This document shows positions 45,146 to 53,725 of a stretch of DNA of 64,000 nt, piece by piece (positions within the stretch are counted from its first letter, which is position 1; the number at the start of each line of letters is the position of its first letter). Made by a program: the position numbers and the translations under genes. The notes under the pieces are model-generated. The model ran no database searches and was not told where the DNA came from. It saw only the letters and a list, made by a program, of their open reading frames with translations. The DNA is from an uncultured Methanomicrobiales archaeon (GTDB lineage Archaea > Halobacteriota > Methanomicrobia > Methanomicrobiales > Methanospirillaceae), in NCBI GenBank assembly GCA_903926075.1, contig CAIYHQ010000128.1:62001-126000 (forward strand), read 5' to 3'.

Positions 45146-45381
45146 CCGGTTTCGCCTCTTTTCTGGATAACCCTGATAAAAATAAATGTTGAAAATGCTA
45201 AAACTCCACAAAAAGAAAGAAGTGCCAGTGTTTCATCAAATGAGAGCATGACAAGGAGTAGCCCCCAGCCAGGAACCTGGAGATTTATGAGCCTCGTAAC
45301 GTAATCATCTGGTTTAGGAAATGCAGCCCCGACTGAACCGAGAAGGATTAGAATAAGGCCAAGGATCAACTCAGGGTTCAT
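45142..45381 (-). CDS. ehaE: Eha membrane subunit E
   Basis: 79 residues, two to three hydrophobic helices, with the conserved-looking loop AAFPKPDDYVTRLINLQVPG between the first two. Overlaps its neighbours by 4 bases on both sides. Corresponds to EhaE (DUF2107-type) by size, order and the loop. Confidence 0.75.
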   Translation of the reverse strand: MNPELILGLILILLGSVGAAFPKPDDYVTRLINLQVPGWGLLLVMLSFDETLALLSFCGVLAFSTFIFIRVIQKRGETG

Positions 45382-45605
45382 ACATTCCTCCTGCAGGCAA
45401 GCAAAATAAAAAATGTGGAAATAGGAACGATAAGCGAAATTACGGTAAGAACGTCCAGATAACCCTTTTCTGCAAGAAAAGGCATTACACCGGCAACAAT
45501 AAGAGACAGATAAATAAGTTTCTGATACCTGTCCCGAACGGTGATTGCCATTACAGCCCCGATGAGCACTATACTCCCTGCTCCAATTACTACGAGCTCA
45601 TTCAT
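45378..45605 (-). CDS. ehaD: Eha membrane subunit D
   Basis: 75 residues, three hydrophobic helices, with AITVRDRYQKLIYLSLIVAG in the centre, similar to MnhC/MrpC- or NuoK-like small subunits. ATG overlaps the ehaC stop (ATGA). Corresponds to EhaD (DUF2108-type). Confidence 0.75.
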   Translation of the reverse strand: MNELVVIGAGSIVLIGAVMAITVRDRYQKLIYLSLIVAGVMPFLAEKGYLDVLTVISLIVPISTFFILLACRRNV

Positions 45606-45856
45606 CCCTCTTCATCACCTGCTAATGTACTTGCAATAGCATTGGATCCAAGGGCCGTCCCTATGAGATAAGCGCCGGCTGCCAGGAGAGCGAGTGGTTG
45701 AGGGATAATAAGCACAATTATTCCTGATACCGCAAATGAAACAACATTTAAAAAAGGGAGCTTTCTTAGTGTATTTTTCTCAAACACAACACGAAATGCG
45801 GCGTAGATTGCGACAACAACACATATCTGAAGTGCTATCAAAATCTGTACCTCCAT
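45602..45856 (-). CDS. ehaC: Eha membrane subunit C
   Basis: 84 residues, three helices, with KNTLRKLPFLNVVSFAVSGI, a segment characteristic of the DUF2109/EhaC family. Its start lies inside the end of ehaB (19-base overlap), showing tight coupling. Confidence 0.78.
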   Translation of the reverse strand: MEVQILIALQICVVVAIYAAFRVVFEKNTLRKLPFLNVVSFAVSGIIVLIIPQPLALLAAGAYLIGTALGSNAIASTLAGDEEG

Positions 45857-46275
45857 ATGCGTTCAATCAGCCTGCTTGAAAAAGGGTGCCAGATACCCTG
45901 GATTAAAAGTATTGAAAGGACGACACCGACAATGAAATCTATTCCCTGAAACCCGATAAAACCTGATAAAAATATGATGAAAGTCGCTATAACCGCTCCG
46001 GACGTGCCGGCATATCCTTTATCGCAGCAGACCCTGCTTCCAATATAAATTAGTAGTGCTGCAAAAAGTCCACCCGGTATTCCTGCAACAGTTACTCCGC
46101 ATGCGGCAAGCAGAGTCCCTGCTGAAGCATCCGGAGACGAAACGATATTTCCCATCAAATATCCGCCACTAATGTCTCCGCCACCCTTCTCTATTGCATT
46201 TCCTATTGCAGTTGCACCAGATACAATTCCATCTTCAGGGAGCCTGAAGAAAAGATCAACTGTGACGCAAAGCAC
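45838..46275 (-). CDS. ehaB: Eha membrane subunit B (start uncertain)
   Basis: At least 145 residues from GTG 46275, with about four helices; SGGYLMGNIVSSPDASAGTLLAACGV and SRVCCDKGYAGTSGAV are typical loops. The frame stays open upstream for about 33 codons and encodes hydrophobic residues (ELLRICAAAIVSF) that complete the first helix, so GTG 46275 probably cuts the protein. No ATG/GTG/TTG exists in that extension, so a non-standard start or a GTG within the helix must be used. No ehaA is found upstream; atpD follows instead. Confidence 0.7.
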   Translation of the reverse strand: MLCVTVDLFFRLPEDGIVSGATAIGNAIEKGGGDISGGYLMGNIVSSPDASAGTLLAACGVTVAGIPGGLFAALLIYIGSRVCCDKGYAGTSGAVIATFIIFLSGFIGFQGIDFIVGVVLSILLIQGIWHPFSSRLIERIWRYRF

Positions 46276-46373
46276 AAAAGAGACAATAGCTGCAGCACAA
46301 ATGCGAAGCAGTTCCGGGAGAATCGTAGGAATGTCGATACATTCACTTGGATGTGTATTAAAGATAAGATTTA

Positions 46374-47027
46374 TTATTGTGCCATCTCTTCTTCAGTTGT
46401 TCTCCTCTTCTTTTTAAGAAGAAAAAGCCGTGAAAATTCCTCCCTCTCTATCTCGTCCCTTCGTTCTTCTACATAAGCAAGGGTATCAAGGAGGTTTGGG
46501 ATTATATTGTATTCAAGAGCATTTACCCTTCTGCGTGTTTTTTCGATCTCTGCTGCAATCAATCTCGTAACACATTCTTTCTCAGCACATGTGACGATAT
46601 TTATGACAAGGTCCTCAAAGAGGGTCGCTAGATCGTCAATAAGCGCAGTAGTGGCGAGGAGGCCATATCCACGTTGAAGAAGTGGTTTTTTCACATTTTC
46701 AGGGAATAATTTCGGTATAAACAGACCCATGACCGAATGGGTTTCAGACCTGATATTAGGTTCGGTCTCTACCGATTCGGCGGCAATTCTTACGCCGAAT
46801 GTGCCCTCAAGCATATATGCGAGGGCGGTTCTCGCTTCAACAGTTTCATACAGTTTTTGGAGTTCGCGTCTCGCAGCCTTTGCTTCACGAACCGTTCTTA
46901 CAAGTTCTATTGTAAGTGCACCAACTTTTAATTTAAGGATTTTATGAGCCCTTTCTGACAAGGCAATCTTTCTTTTGAGGGCCAGTTTTTCAGCCCTTGT
47001 AGCTTGTACCTGGGTGTAAGCCTTCAT
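46374..47027 (-). CDS. atpD: A-type ATP synthase subunit D
   Basis: A 217-residue coiled-coil central-stalk subunit. The N-terminal helix (ATRAEKLALKRKIALSERAHKILK) and the C-terminal signature (EKTRRRVNALEYNIIPNLLD, then EEREEFSRLFLLKKKRR-like end) identify the family. It would rotate inside the A3B3 head. It lies 8 bases after atpC and 98 bases before the ehaB GTG, so it may be co-transcribed with eha. The usual neighbours F, A and B are missing here. Confidence 0.88.
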   Translation of the reverse strand: MKAYTQVQATRAEKLALKRKIALSERAHKILKLKVGALTIELVRTVREAKAARRELQKLYETVEARTALAYMLEGTFGVRIAAESVETEPNIRSETHSVMGLFIPKLFPENVKKPLLQRGYGLLATTALIDDLATLFEDLVINIVTCAEKECVTRLIAAEIEKTRRRVNALEYNIIPNLLDTLAYVEERRDEIEREEFSRLFLLKKKRRTTEEEMAQ

Positions 47028-47035
47028 TGATTGAT

Positions 47036-48172
47036 CTAACCCCGGTATCCGTTGGATGGCATGACAAGGTATTTGAAAATTTTTTCAGATGCTATTCCAT
47101 ACTCTTTACCCCTTACTATAGCGCGAAGGTTATAGACCTCGTATTTTTTCTCTTCAAGGTAAGAAATTATCGGGAGAACACTAAATGGTGACATAGTGGC
47201 CATTTGTGAAAGTTTTTTCAATCTTATCTTAATCGCTGCAATTAGGACAACCTGTACAGGATATTCTTTTTTTTGCCACTGTTCCCACACTTTCAATGCA
47301 GCATCATCACCAATAAGGGCAGGATTATTAAGTGCTCCTTGAAGGACCGGCAGGAGATCATCAATTAACCTTGTATTTTTGAATTCAGTAATAAATTCAT
47401 CTTTATCTTCAATTCCTGCAATCTTGGAAAACTCTTCAGGGGGGATAAAACCTCCAGATATCATGTAACCAGATATATCTGTGTTTACCCCGCTGCTTCG
47501 GATACGAAAGAGATTTTTAATATTTGTAGTATCGATTTCATATCTAAGATACCCTAAAAATTCATTAGCTCCGATTATTCCTTTCTTAAGGTCATGAATA
47601 AGTATCTCATAGAATTTCTTGTAAAGTTCATTCTCAAGGTCTGATAACTTCTTTCCACTGGAATCTCGATTCAAGTAATCTTGTAGAAACGGATAATACC
47701 TCCAGTGAGATAAAGCGTCCATAACCTGTTCAACGCTCGTTTTCATCAATAAAAGATTTAATTGAGCGAGACCTATTTCCCCTGCCGGAATCAGCATCTC
47801 TTCAATTGAGTTATAAGGGAGCCCGTGTTTTTTTCCCCTGATTATTGACATAACATTGATAATATCCCATTTATTGAGATACATTCGGGTCAATTCATTA
47901 AGTAAACCTGAGGTTGTACGCATACAGTCATAGGATGCCCTTCCAAGGTGCCATGTAAGTGCAGTTTCAGCAAGGTTGATCCCTGTGAACTGGCTATGAA
48001 GATGATGTATCTCCCTGGAGTACCCGTTTTCACCCATAAAACGGATAATTTGAGGAATTTCCATGTTTAGAAGCCTGCGGTACTGCTGATAGTTTATGAG
48101 TGAACTCTTGCGTATTCTTAACCGGGTGCAGCTATAAATATATGAAGGTGAAAAAACAGGAATTCTGTGCAT
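47036..48172 (-). CDS. atpC: A-type ATP synthase subunit C
   Basis: A 378-residue V-type subunit C (AC39-like), the link between the rotor ring and the central stalk. It shows YIYSCTRLRIRKSSLI near the N-terminus, repeated three-helix modules, and the C-terminal YNLRAIVRGKEYGIASEKI. In canonical A-ATPase operons C is followed by F-A-B-D; here it is followed directly by D. It is divergent from the hydantoinase-like gene at 48268. Confidence 0.88.
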   Translation of the reverse strand: MHRIPVFSPSYIYSCTRLRIRKSSLINYQQYRRLLNMEIPQIIRFMGENGYSREIHHLHSQFTGINLAETALTWHLGRASYDCMRTTSGLLNELTRMYLNKWDIINVMSIIRGKKHGLPYNSIEEMLIPAGEIGLAQLNLLLMKTSVEQVMDALSHWRYYPFLQDYLNRDSSGKKLSDLENELYKKFYEILIHDLKKGIIGANEFLGYLRYEIDTTNIKNLFRIRSSGVNTDISGYMISGGFIPPEEFSKIAGIEDKDEFITEFKNTRLIDDLLPVLQGALNNPALIGDDAALKVWEQWQKKEYPVQVVLIAAIKIRLKKLSQMATMSPFSVLPIISYLEEKKYEVYNLRAIVRGKEYGIASEKIFKYLVMPSNGYRG

Positions 48173-48267
48173 AGAAGATGTACGACATTATTCACTAATA
48201 GAATAAAACCAATCCTTTGATGACATTCAATAAGAGATGAAAATATTGATATGAGGAGATAAGTGCA

Positions 48268-49713
48268 TTGCTGCTGGGACTCGATATAGGGGGGACAAAT
48301 ACTGACCTTGCAGTTGTGGGAGAGACGATAGAGACTTTCAAAGCACCTAATGGAGAAAGTCCTGAAAAAATTTTAGGTCTCACAGAAAGACCCGGCCGGC
48401 TCTGCATCAGTACAAGCCAGCCCCTAAATCTTATTTTGACCGGATACGGCCGTGGAGTAGAAGAGATACTGATCCCGGGACCTGGTTTACATTACGAAAA
48501 TACTATACCAGGATATATTGATCACAGGGGCGATATTCTCGAACCACTTGATAACGAAGCAATTGAGAACCGATTAAAAAATTCTGGTAAGGAATCAGTA
48601 TCCATCACTGCAAAATTTTCGGTCAGAAACCCGGCTATTGAACTTGCAGCCTATAATATTGCTCTAAAGTATTTTCCAGAGGATTGTATTGCTTTGAGTT
48701 ATAAAACCGGGGAACTTAACTTTCCTGCAAGAGCTGCAACAACATTTCTTAATGCAATTATCTTACGTTCAGTTCACTCTATTAAAAAGATGATCTCGTC
48801 AATACGCCCTGATTTTTACTTTTTTAAAGGGGATGGGGGTATCCTTCCCCCCCACGAGGTCATTTTAAACCCCTCACATCTCCTGAACTCCAGTGCCGCC
48901 GCTGTTTCACTTGGAGCATTCTATTTAACGAGGAAAGAAAATGCACTTGTGATAGATATTGGAGGTACAACGACTGATTTTATTCCGTTAAAAGAGGGGA
49001 AACCTCTATTTGAACGCCTTGCTTTTCAAGGGCGAAAAACACTCAATAATGGTATTTTGACATCATCACTCCCATATGGTGGCGATTCAGTTGTAAGTGA
49101 TAAACTTGAACCACGCAGGGAAGGAAACTCACTTGCATTCGGGGGAAAGCTCCCGACTTTAACGGATGCGTTGAACTGCTGCGGGTTTACTTTTGGTGAT
49201 TTTGAAAAGTCCTACTCAATAAAAAACATCATAGCACAAAACGCACTCGAGCAGTATACAGGATATGTAAAAGAACGTGTCAGACTTTACTCTCCTTCAT
49301 TTTTGATAGGAACCGGATATCTTGCGCGTTTTCTTATACCTGCCATTGCAAAAGAGGTTAACTGCCCTTATTTAGTCCCTGATCATGCAGAATCTGCAAA
49401 TGCAGTCGGAGTTGCTGTATCAAGGATGAGCCTTGTAGTTCATATCCACGCAGATACTGGGAAAGGCCGGATCCTATTCAATGGTACACCCGGTAAACTG
49501 AATGGTCTTTATAGAAAAGAAGATATTATTGAATATTCGGTCAGGAAAGTAAGCGAAAAAGCGATATCACTCGGGGCTTCGTTATCAGAGGTTAATCAGA
49601 TTGAAGTTACTGACCTCCGCGAATTCGATGTGATAAAGAGTGGAAGAAGGGAAGGTTCTATAATTGATTTGGTTGTACGGCTTCCACCTGGAATTTCTGA
49701 GGAGGCTATATGA
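48268..49713 (+). CDS. Hydantoinase/oxoprolinase-family protein
   Basis: A 481-residue protein of the hydantoinase A/5-oxoprolinase (ASKHA) superfamily. It has an N-terminal phosphate-1-type motif LLGLDIGGTNTDLAVV and a second ATPase motif ALVIDIGGTTTDFIPL near residue 230. It is shorter than bacterial HyuA (about 680 residues). Members would hydrolyse a cyclic amide with ATP; the substrate is unknown. The start is TTG, with GAGGAG-like sequence about 9 bases upstream. The stop overlaps the next ATG (ATGA), so it is coupled to the deacetylase. Confidence 0.75.
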   Translation: MLLGLDIGGTNTDLAVVGETIETFKAPNGESPEKILGLTERPGRLCISTSQPLNLILTGYGRGVEEILIPGPGLHYENTIPGYIDHRGDILEPLDNEAIENRLKNSGKESVSITAKFSVRNPAIELAAYNIALKYFPEDCIALSYKTGELNFPARAATTFLNAIILRSVHSIKKMISSIRPDFYFFKGDGGILPPHEVILNPSHLLNSSAAAVSLGAFYLTRKENALVIDIGGTTTDFIPLKEGKPLFERLAFQGRKTLNNGILTSSLPYGGDSVVSDKLEPRREGNSLAFGGKLPTLTDALNCCGFTFGDFEKSYSIKNIIAQNALEQYTGYVKERVRLYSPSFLIGTGYLARFLIPAIAKEVNCPYLVPDHAESANAVGVAVSRMSLVVHIHADTGKGRILFNGTPGKLNGLYRKEDIIEYSVRKVSEKAISLGASLSEVNQIEVTDLREFDVIKSGRREGSIIDLVVRLPPGISEEAI

Positions 49714-50795
49714 CAACCGGTATTGTTGTACATGATGCTTACCTGGACCATGAACAACATCCCCTTCACCCTGAACGAAGGGAACGCCTCCGATATACCC
49801 TTGACCAGATAACAGAGGAAGGGTTATGGGATGACACTCGTATAATCAGATTTACACCTCATCCTGCAAAAGAGGCTGAACTCCTTCTGATTCATGAACC
49901 TGGATATCTGAATTTTTTAAAACATTCAAGCATTTCGGGGGGATTTATCGACCAGGACACAATCGTTCCGAAAGGGCTCTGGGAAGGTGCTTTGCTCGCA
50001 GCAGGTGGCGCTATTACTGCAGGGGAAGTCGTTCATAACAGGGTTGTATCAAATGCCTTTGCACTGGTCCGTCCACCAGGCCATCATGCAAAACCCTGGA
50101 CAGGAGCTGGTTTCTGTTACCTGAACAATGTTGCAATTCTTGTGCGGTCCCTGCAAAAAATGGGGTATGCGAAGGTCCTCATTCTTGACTGGGATGCACA
50201 TCATGGCGATGGGACACAGGTGATTTTTTATGATGACCCTTCTGTCCTTTTTATCTCGATACATGAACGACCCCTGTATCCAGGTACTGGCGATATAACT
50301 GAAATTGGGTCACATAGAGGAGAAGGTTATACAGTCAATATCCCAGTCCCCCACGGGACAACTGACGATTCATATCAACTGATTATGGGGGAGATAATTA
50401 TTCCTCTTGCATTAGAATTTAAACCGGATTTTATTGTTGTCTCGGCGGGTCAGGACAATCATTACACTGATCCTATAACCGGACTTGCCCTGACCGCGAA
50501 AGGTTATGCATGGCTCATGCAGGAGACAGTGTTACTCTCCCAGAAAGTCTGCAAAGGTAGGCTAGTCGCGGTCCTTGAAGGGGGTTATAGTATAGAAGGC
50601 GGTTTACCTTATATAAATCTTGGAATAATAGCCGCAATGGCAGGAATCGATATTCGAAATATTAGGGAACCATCTTCTTACCTGGATTTGTATAAAGAAT
50701 CCATTGATCCAGAAGCATATGCAAGAGTAGAAAATGTGATTGCAGATTTGAAAAAAATTCAACAAAGATTCTGGACCTCTTTTTCAATAAAATAA
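49710..50795 (+). CDS. Histone deacetylase-superfamily amidohydrolase
   Basis: 361 residues of the zinc-dependent HDAC/AcuC/acetylpolyamine amidohydrolase fold. Catalytic parts: LVRPPGHHAKPWTGAGFCYLNN (His-His dyad), LILDWDAHHGDGTQ (zinc ligands Asp and His), SAGQDNHYTDP (third ligand Asp) and LEGGYSIEG. It removes acetyl groups from lysines or polyamines; which is not clear. Coupled to the hydantoinase-like gene by a 4-base overlap. Confidence 0.85.
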   Translation: MTTGIVVHDAYLDHEQHPLHPERRERLRYTLDQITEEGLWDDTRIIRFTPHPAKEAELLLIHEPGYLNFLKHSSISGGFIDQDTIVPKGLWEGALLAAGGAITAGEVVHNRVVSNAFALVRPPGHHAKPWTGAGFCYLNNVAILVRSLQKMGYAKVLILDWDAHHGDGTQVIFYDDPSVLFISIHERPLYPGTGDITEIGSHRGEGYTVNIPVPHGTTDDSYQLIMGEIIIPLALEFKPDFIVVSAGQDNHYTDPITGLALTAKGYAWLMQETVLLSQKVCKGRLVAVLEGGYSIEGGLPYINLGIIAAMAGIDIRNIREPSSYLDLYKESIDPEAYARVENVIADLKKIQQRFWTSFSIK

Positions 50796-50829
50796 GTTTA
50801 CAAACAAAGAATTATTAAAAAAATACAAC

Positions 50830-50840
50830 ATATATAAATA
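50830..50840 (+). promoter_or_regulatory. TATA-like element of the small HTH gene
   Basis: ATATATAAATA lies about 25 bases before the AGGAGG ribosome-binding site of the gene at 50869. Confidence 0.5.
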
Positions 50841-50868
50841 TAGAAATAATTATTAGGAGGCGAAGAAA

Positions 50869-51042
50869 ATTCCCATAGAGAGAGCACTTACTCTCGAAGA
50901 AACCGCAAAACTCCTGAAACTTTCACCACGTGGAGTGCAGGAACTTATCAGGAGCGGTAAAATTAAGGGGTTACGTCTGCAGGGTACGTTCAAGATAAAA
51001 TCAGGGGACGTCCAGGCATATCTGAATTCACAGCGAAGATAA
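50869..51042 (+). CDS. Small excisionase/MerR-type HTH protein with probable ATT start
   Basis: A 57-residue protein: (M)PIERALTLEETAKLLKLSPR, then GVQELIRSGKIKGLRLQG and KIKSGDVQAYLNSQRR. This is a textbook excisionase-type winged helix (helix-turn-helix, GxIxGxR wing, DVxxYL end). A perfect AGGAGG (50855-50860) sits 8 bases upstream of ATT 50869, and no ATG/GTG/TTG occurs between the in-frame stop at 50854 and the conserved domain, so ATT is the likely start codon. No integrase is near, so it is more likely a regulator than a true Xis. Confidence 0.75.
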   Translation: MPIERALTLEETAKLLKLSPRGVQELIRSGKIKGLRLQGTFKIKSGDVQAYLNSQRR

Positions 51043-51112
51043 GATTATTTTCACTGTTTTAGCAGAAATACGTTAAGTTTTGTACTTCCTCTTTCATTCA
51101 CTTAAATAAAAA

Positions 51113-51562
51113 ATGTCTGAAGATTTTTTTGATGAAGTAAAAATGGATACAATTGTTGTAAATATAGTGGATACCTGGGACCACCAGCAGCTTGTTGAAC
51201 TTTACAGGGCCGGGGGATGGTGGGATGAATCATGGGAATCTCACCGGTTATCAGATCTTATACTGGGCTCTTTTGCTCTTGCAATTGCATCTGTTAAAGG
51301 AGAAAACACAGCGGTTGGTATGGGAAGAGTAATATCTGATAGCGTTTCAGATGCTTATATTCAGGATCTTGTTGTGCTTCCCTCCTGGCGAGGGAAAAGA
51401 ATAGGGTGCATGATTGTTGAGAAACTATTGGCATATTGCAGAAAAAGGGGCATCCACTGGATATCACTTATTGCAGAACCCGGGACTCTCCCATTCTATG
51501 AGCAACTTGGATTCCAGATAATGGACAGTTGCGTCCCATTACATTATAAAATAGAGTACTGA
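51113..51562 (+). CDS. GNAT-family N-acetyltransferase
   Basis: 149 residues with the GNAT core: AVGMGRVISDSVSDAYIQDL, the acetyl-CoA motif VLPSWRGKRIGCMIVEKLL and EPGTLPFYEQLGFQIM. The compact single-domain form resembles small-molecule or protein N-acetyltransferases; substrate unknown. It starts one base before a tandem partner (DUF2156) on the same strand, so both are probably one operon. Confidence 0.8.
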   Translation: MSEDFFDEVKMDTIVVNIVDTWDHQQLVELYRAGGWWDESWESHRLSDLILGSFALAIASVKGENTAVGMGRVISDSVSDAYIQDLVVLPSWRGKRIGCMIVEKLLAYCRKRGIHWISLIAEPGTLPFYEQLGFQIMDSCVPLHYKIEY

Positions 51563-51563
51563 C

Positions 51564-52472
51564 ATGAAAAACCTATCAGAATGGCTTCCAGTAAGCCTTG
51601 AAGACCGGGCACTCTTTGTTTCACATTACCTGGAATATCCCCAGGTCCATAGCGACAACACCTTTGTAAATATGGTTGTCTGGAACTCCTATGCAAATTA
51701 TTCATTTCTTTTTGAAAATGATTTATTAATAATTGCAAGCACTATTGACGAAAAAACCGTATATAGATATCCGGTAGGGCCGGATAACCCGGAGATCCTA
51801 AAAAGACTACTTCGACTATGCATCGAATCAAAGAGTGATGAACCACTTGTCATATTCGGAGAAAACGATAAAACGAGGATTTTATCGCATTATCCAAACC
51901 TTGTCCTTCATCCGGCGCGGGACTATTTTGAATATGTTTACCGTTCAGAAGACCTTGCTTCGTTGTCAGGAGGAAAATATCTGACAATACGACGCCAGCT
52001 CCATAAATTCAAAAGAAACTGCCAGTACTCTGTCGAAGAGGTAGTGCCTGAAAACCTGGATGAAGTTCATGAGTTTCTCGTACGATGGTGCGAATGGAAA
52101 GGCTGTGAACAGGAAGCTTTCCTTTCATATGAACGTGATGCTGTCTTTTTTGCGGTAGAACACTTTTTCTCACTAGGCCTGTCCGGGATACTGATACGGG
52201 TAAGAGGCAGGGTTAGTTCTGTTGCAATTTATGAACCCTTAAACCCTGATACAATTGTTGTTCACTTTGAGAAAGGACACTCGGACTGTGAAGGGGTCTA
52301 TCGGGCTATCAATGTTGAAACTGCCCTTGCAGTCAAAGATAAGTACACCTATATCAACAGGGAGAGTGATATGGGCGTTGATGGACTTCGTGAAGCAAAA
52401 AGACGCTATTACCCGGATCATATGGTCGAAGTCTACACAATTCCAAGAGAATCGATTAAAAACTGCTTATAA
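51564..52472 (+). CDS. DUF2156 (phosphatidylglycerol lysyltransferase C-terminal-like) protein
   Basis: 302 residues made of two GNAT-like halves, as in the DUF2156/LPG-synthase C-terminal family. Typical parts are the early VWNSYANYSFLFENDLLII, the central LRKxxxxFK-like RRQLHKFKRNCQYSVEEV, and the C-terminal INRESDMGVDGLREAKRRYYPDHM. No membrane part is present, unlike MprF. It may transfer an aminoacyl group from tRNA or an acyl group; substrate unknown. Two bases separate it from the GNAT gene. Confidence 0.75.
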   Translation: MKNLSEWLPVSLEDRALFVSHYLEYPQVHSDNTFVNMVVWNSYANYSFLFENDLLIIASTIDEKTVYRYPVGPDNPEILKRLLRLCIESKSDEPLVIFGENDKTRILSHYPNLVLHPARDYFEYVYRSEDLASLSGGKYLTIRRQLHKFKRNCQYSVEEVVPENLDEVHEFLVRWCEWKGCEQEAFLSYERDAVFFAVEHFFSLGLSGILIRVRGRVSSVAIYEPLNPDTIVVHFEKGHSDCEGVYRAINVETALAVKDKYTYINRESDMGVDGLREAKRRYYPDHMVEVYTIPRESIKNCL

Positions 52473-52522
52473 CTGATATACTGGTGGGAATCTGGTAGTT
52501 TTCATGACCCACCAATATAGGT

Positions 52523-53029
52523 TCAGTCTGTTTTTTTATTTATAGAAGCTGTTATCGAATCGATATCTTTTTTGAACCATGAAATTACGCGTTTTTCTGC
52601 TTCCAAATAGCCCCCGTCCAGAAATATTGCACCTACAAGGGCTTCTATAGTCTCAGCAAGCACATATGGCTGTTCAGATGCTCCCTGCCGTTCTTCTCCC
52701 TTTCCCAGGAGTAAAAGGGGACCGATATTCATTTCAGCCCCTATTCTTGCAAGATGTTCTTCGCGTTCGAGTTCAATTTTTAACCTGGTAACGACTTCAG
52801 GGGTTTCACAACCCCGAAGAACGAGTGAATGAACGAGAATTGTTCGCAACACTGCATCACCAAGTGTTGAGAGGACTTCCTGGTCCATACAAGGGACTTT
52901 TCTCTGTTTTGATTCAATTGCAAATGCTTTCCTTGTGAGTGCCCTTAAGAGTGTATCTTCATTTATAAATTTGTACCCAAGGGCAGATTCTGCAAGCCTT
53001 ACCTTATCTTTCAAAGTTTCCTGTTCCAT
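52523..53029 (-). CDS. rnc: Ribonuclease III-like single-domain protein
   Basis: 168 residues with an RNase III catalytic domain only; the dsRNA-binding domain is absent. The signature motif is QEVLSTLGDAVL (50-61): Glu51 and Asp58 keep two catalytic positions, but the position equivalent to E. coli Glu41 is Ser54. Later VLAETIEALVGAIFLDGG keeps the last Glu, with Asp replaced by Glu at the third catalytic position. It may cleave with changed metal use, act on a structured RNA like MiniIII, or be a non-cleaving binder. Operonic with the MarC gene (8-base gap). Confidence 0.75.
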   Translation of the reverse strand: MEQETLKDKVRLAESALGYKFINEDTLLRALTRKAFAIESKQRKVPCMDQEVLSTLGDAVLRTILVHSLVLRGCETPEVVTRLKIELEREEHLARIGAEMNIGPLLLLGKGEERQGASEQPYVLAETIEALVGAIFLDGGYLEAEKRVISWFKKDIDSITASINKKTD

Positions 53030-53037
53030 TTTACCCC

Positions 53038-53628
53038 CTAAACAAGAGCGCGAATTCCATCTGATATTATCTTAATTGCAATTGCTGCAGTAAACATCCC
53101 AAGCATCTTTCCAATTACTTCCGTGACTGTGTCACCAATTAGACTCCTAATCTGTTGAGAGTACCTTAAGACGAGCCATGAAGCAACAAGACAAAGTGCG
53201 GTCGATAAAGCAACGACAAGAACTCCATATTGTTTGGAAAGAAGCATGACAGTTGTTATTGTCCCTGGCCCACAGAGAATAGGAGTCCCGATAACAACGC
53301 CTGCAACCGACTGAGGGCCCTCTCTCTCTTTTCCAATTGTTACCCCCAGTGTCATCTGCATACCAAGAATGAAGAGGAGAATACCGGACGCTGTTTGAAA
53401 TTCGGGCAGGGTTATACCAAGAACGTCAAAGATGAGTATGTTAAAGAAGAGAAAGATATACATTAAAAATCCAGCCACACCTATTGCAATTAATGCTTGT
53501 TTATTTATTTCACCCGGAGTCATTCCCTTTGTTAGTGAAGTAAAGATAGGAAGTGAGAGGAGCGGGTCTAGAATTACAAATAATGCACTGAATGTATAAA
53601 TAACTGAAGGGAGGAACTCAGACATACT
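53038..53628 (-). CDS. MarC-family membrane protein
   Basis: 196 residues with six hydrophobic helices. The start ATG 53628 gives a standard MarC N-terminus (SVIYTFSALFVILDPLLSLP); a frame 17 codons longer adds a polar leader. AGFLMYIFLFFNILIFDVLG and GVVIGTPILCGPGTITTVMLL correspond to family motifs, including the P-x-x-x-G-P-G stretch. Transport substrate is uncertain; some relatives move amino acids. Confidence 0.82.
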   Translation of the reverse strand, partial: SMSEFLPSVIYTFSALFVILDPLLSLPIFTSLTKGMTPGEINKQALIAIGVAGFLMYIFLFFNILIFDVLGITLPEFQTASGILLFILGMQMTLGVTIGKEREGPQSVAGVVIGTPILCGPGTITTVMLLSKQYGVLVVALSTALCLVASWLVLRYSQQIRSLIGDTVTEVIGKMLGMFTAAIAIKIISDGIRALV

Positions 53629-53725
53629 CTGTCTCTTTATTTGTAATGGTTCTGGGATAAATACAAAGGTCTTTCCCATCAGTTTCAGATGAGATTATAT
53701 TATCAGAAAGAAGATATGGGAAGGT

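Noticed and set aside
50869-51042. Small HTH gene as an active prophage excisionase
   Set aside because: No integrase, phage gene or attachment site is nearby; the fold alone does not show that role.
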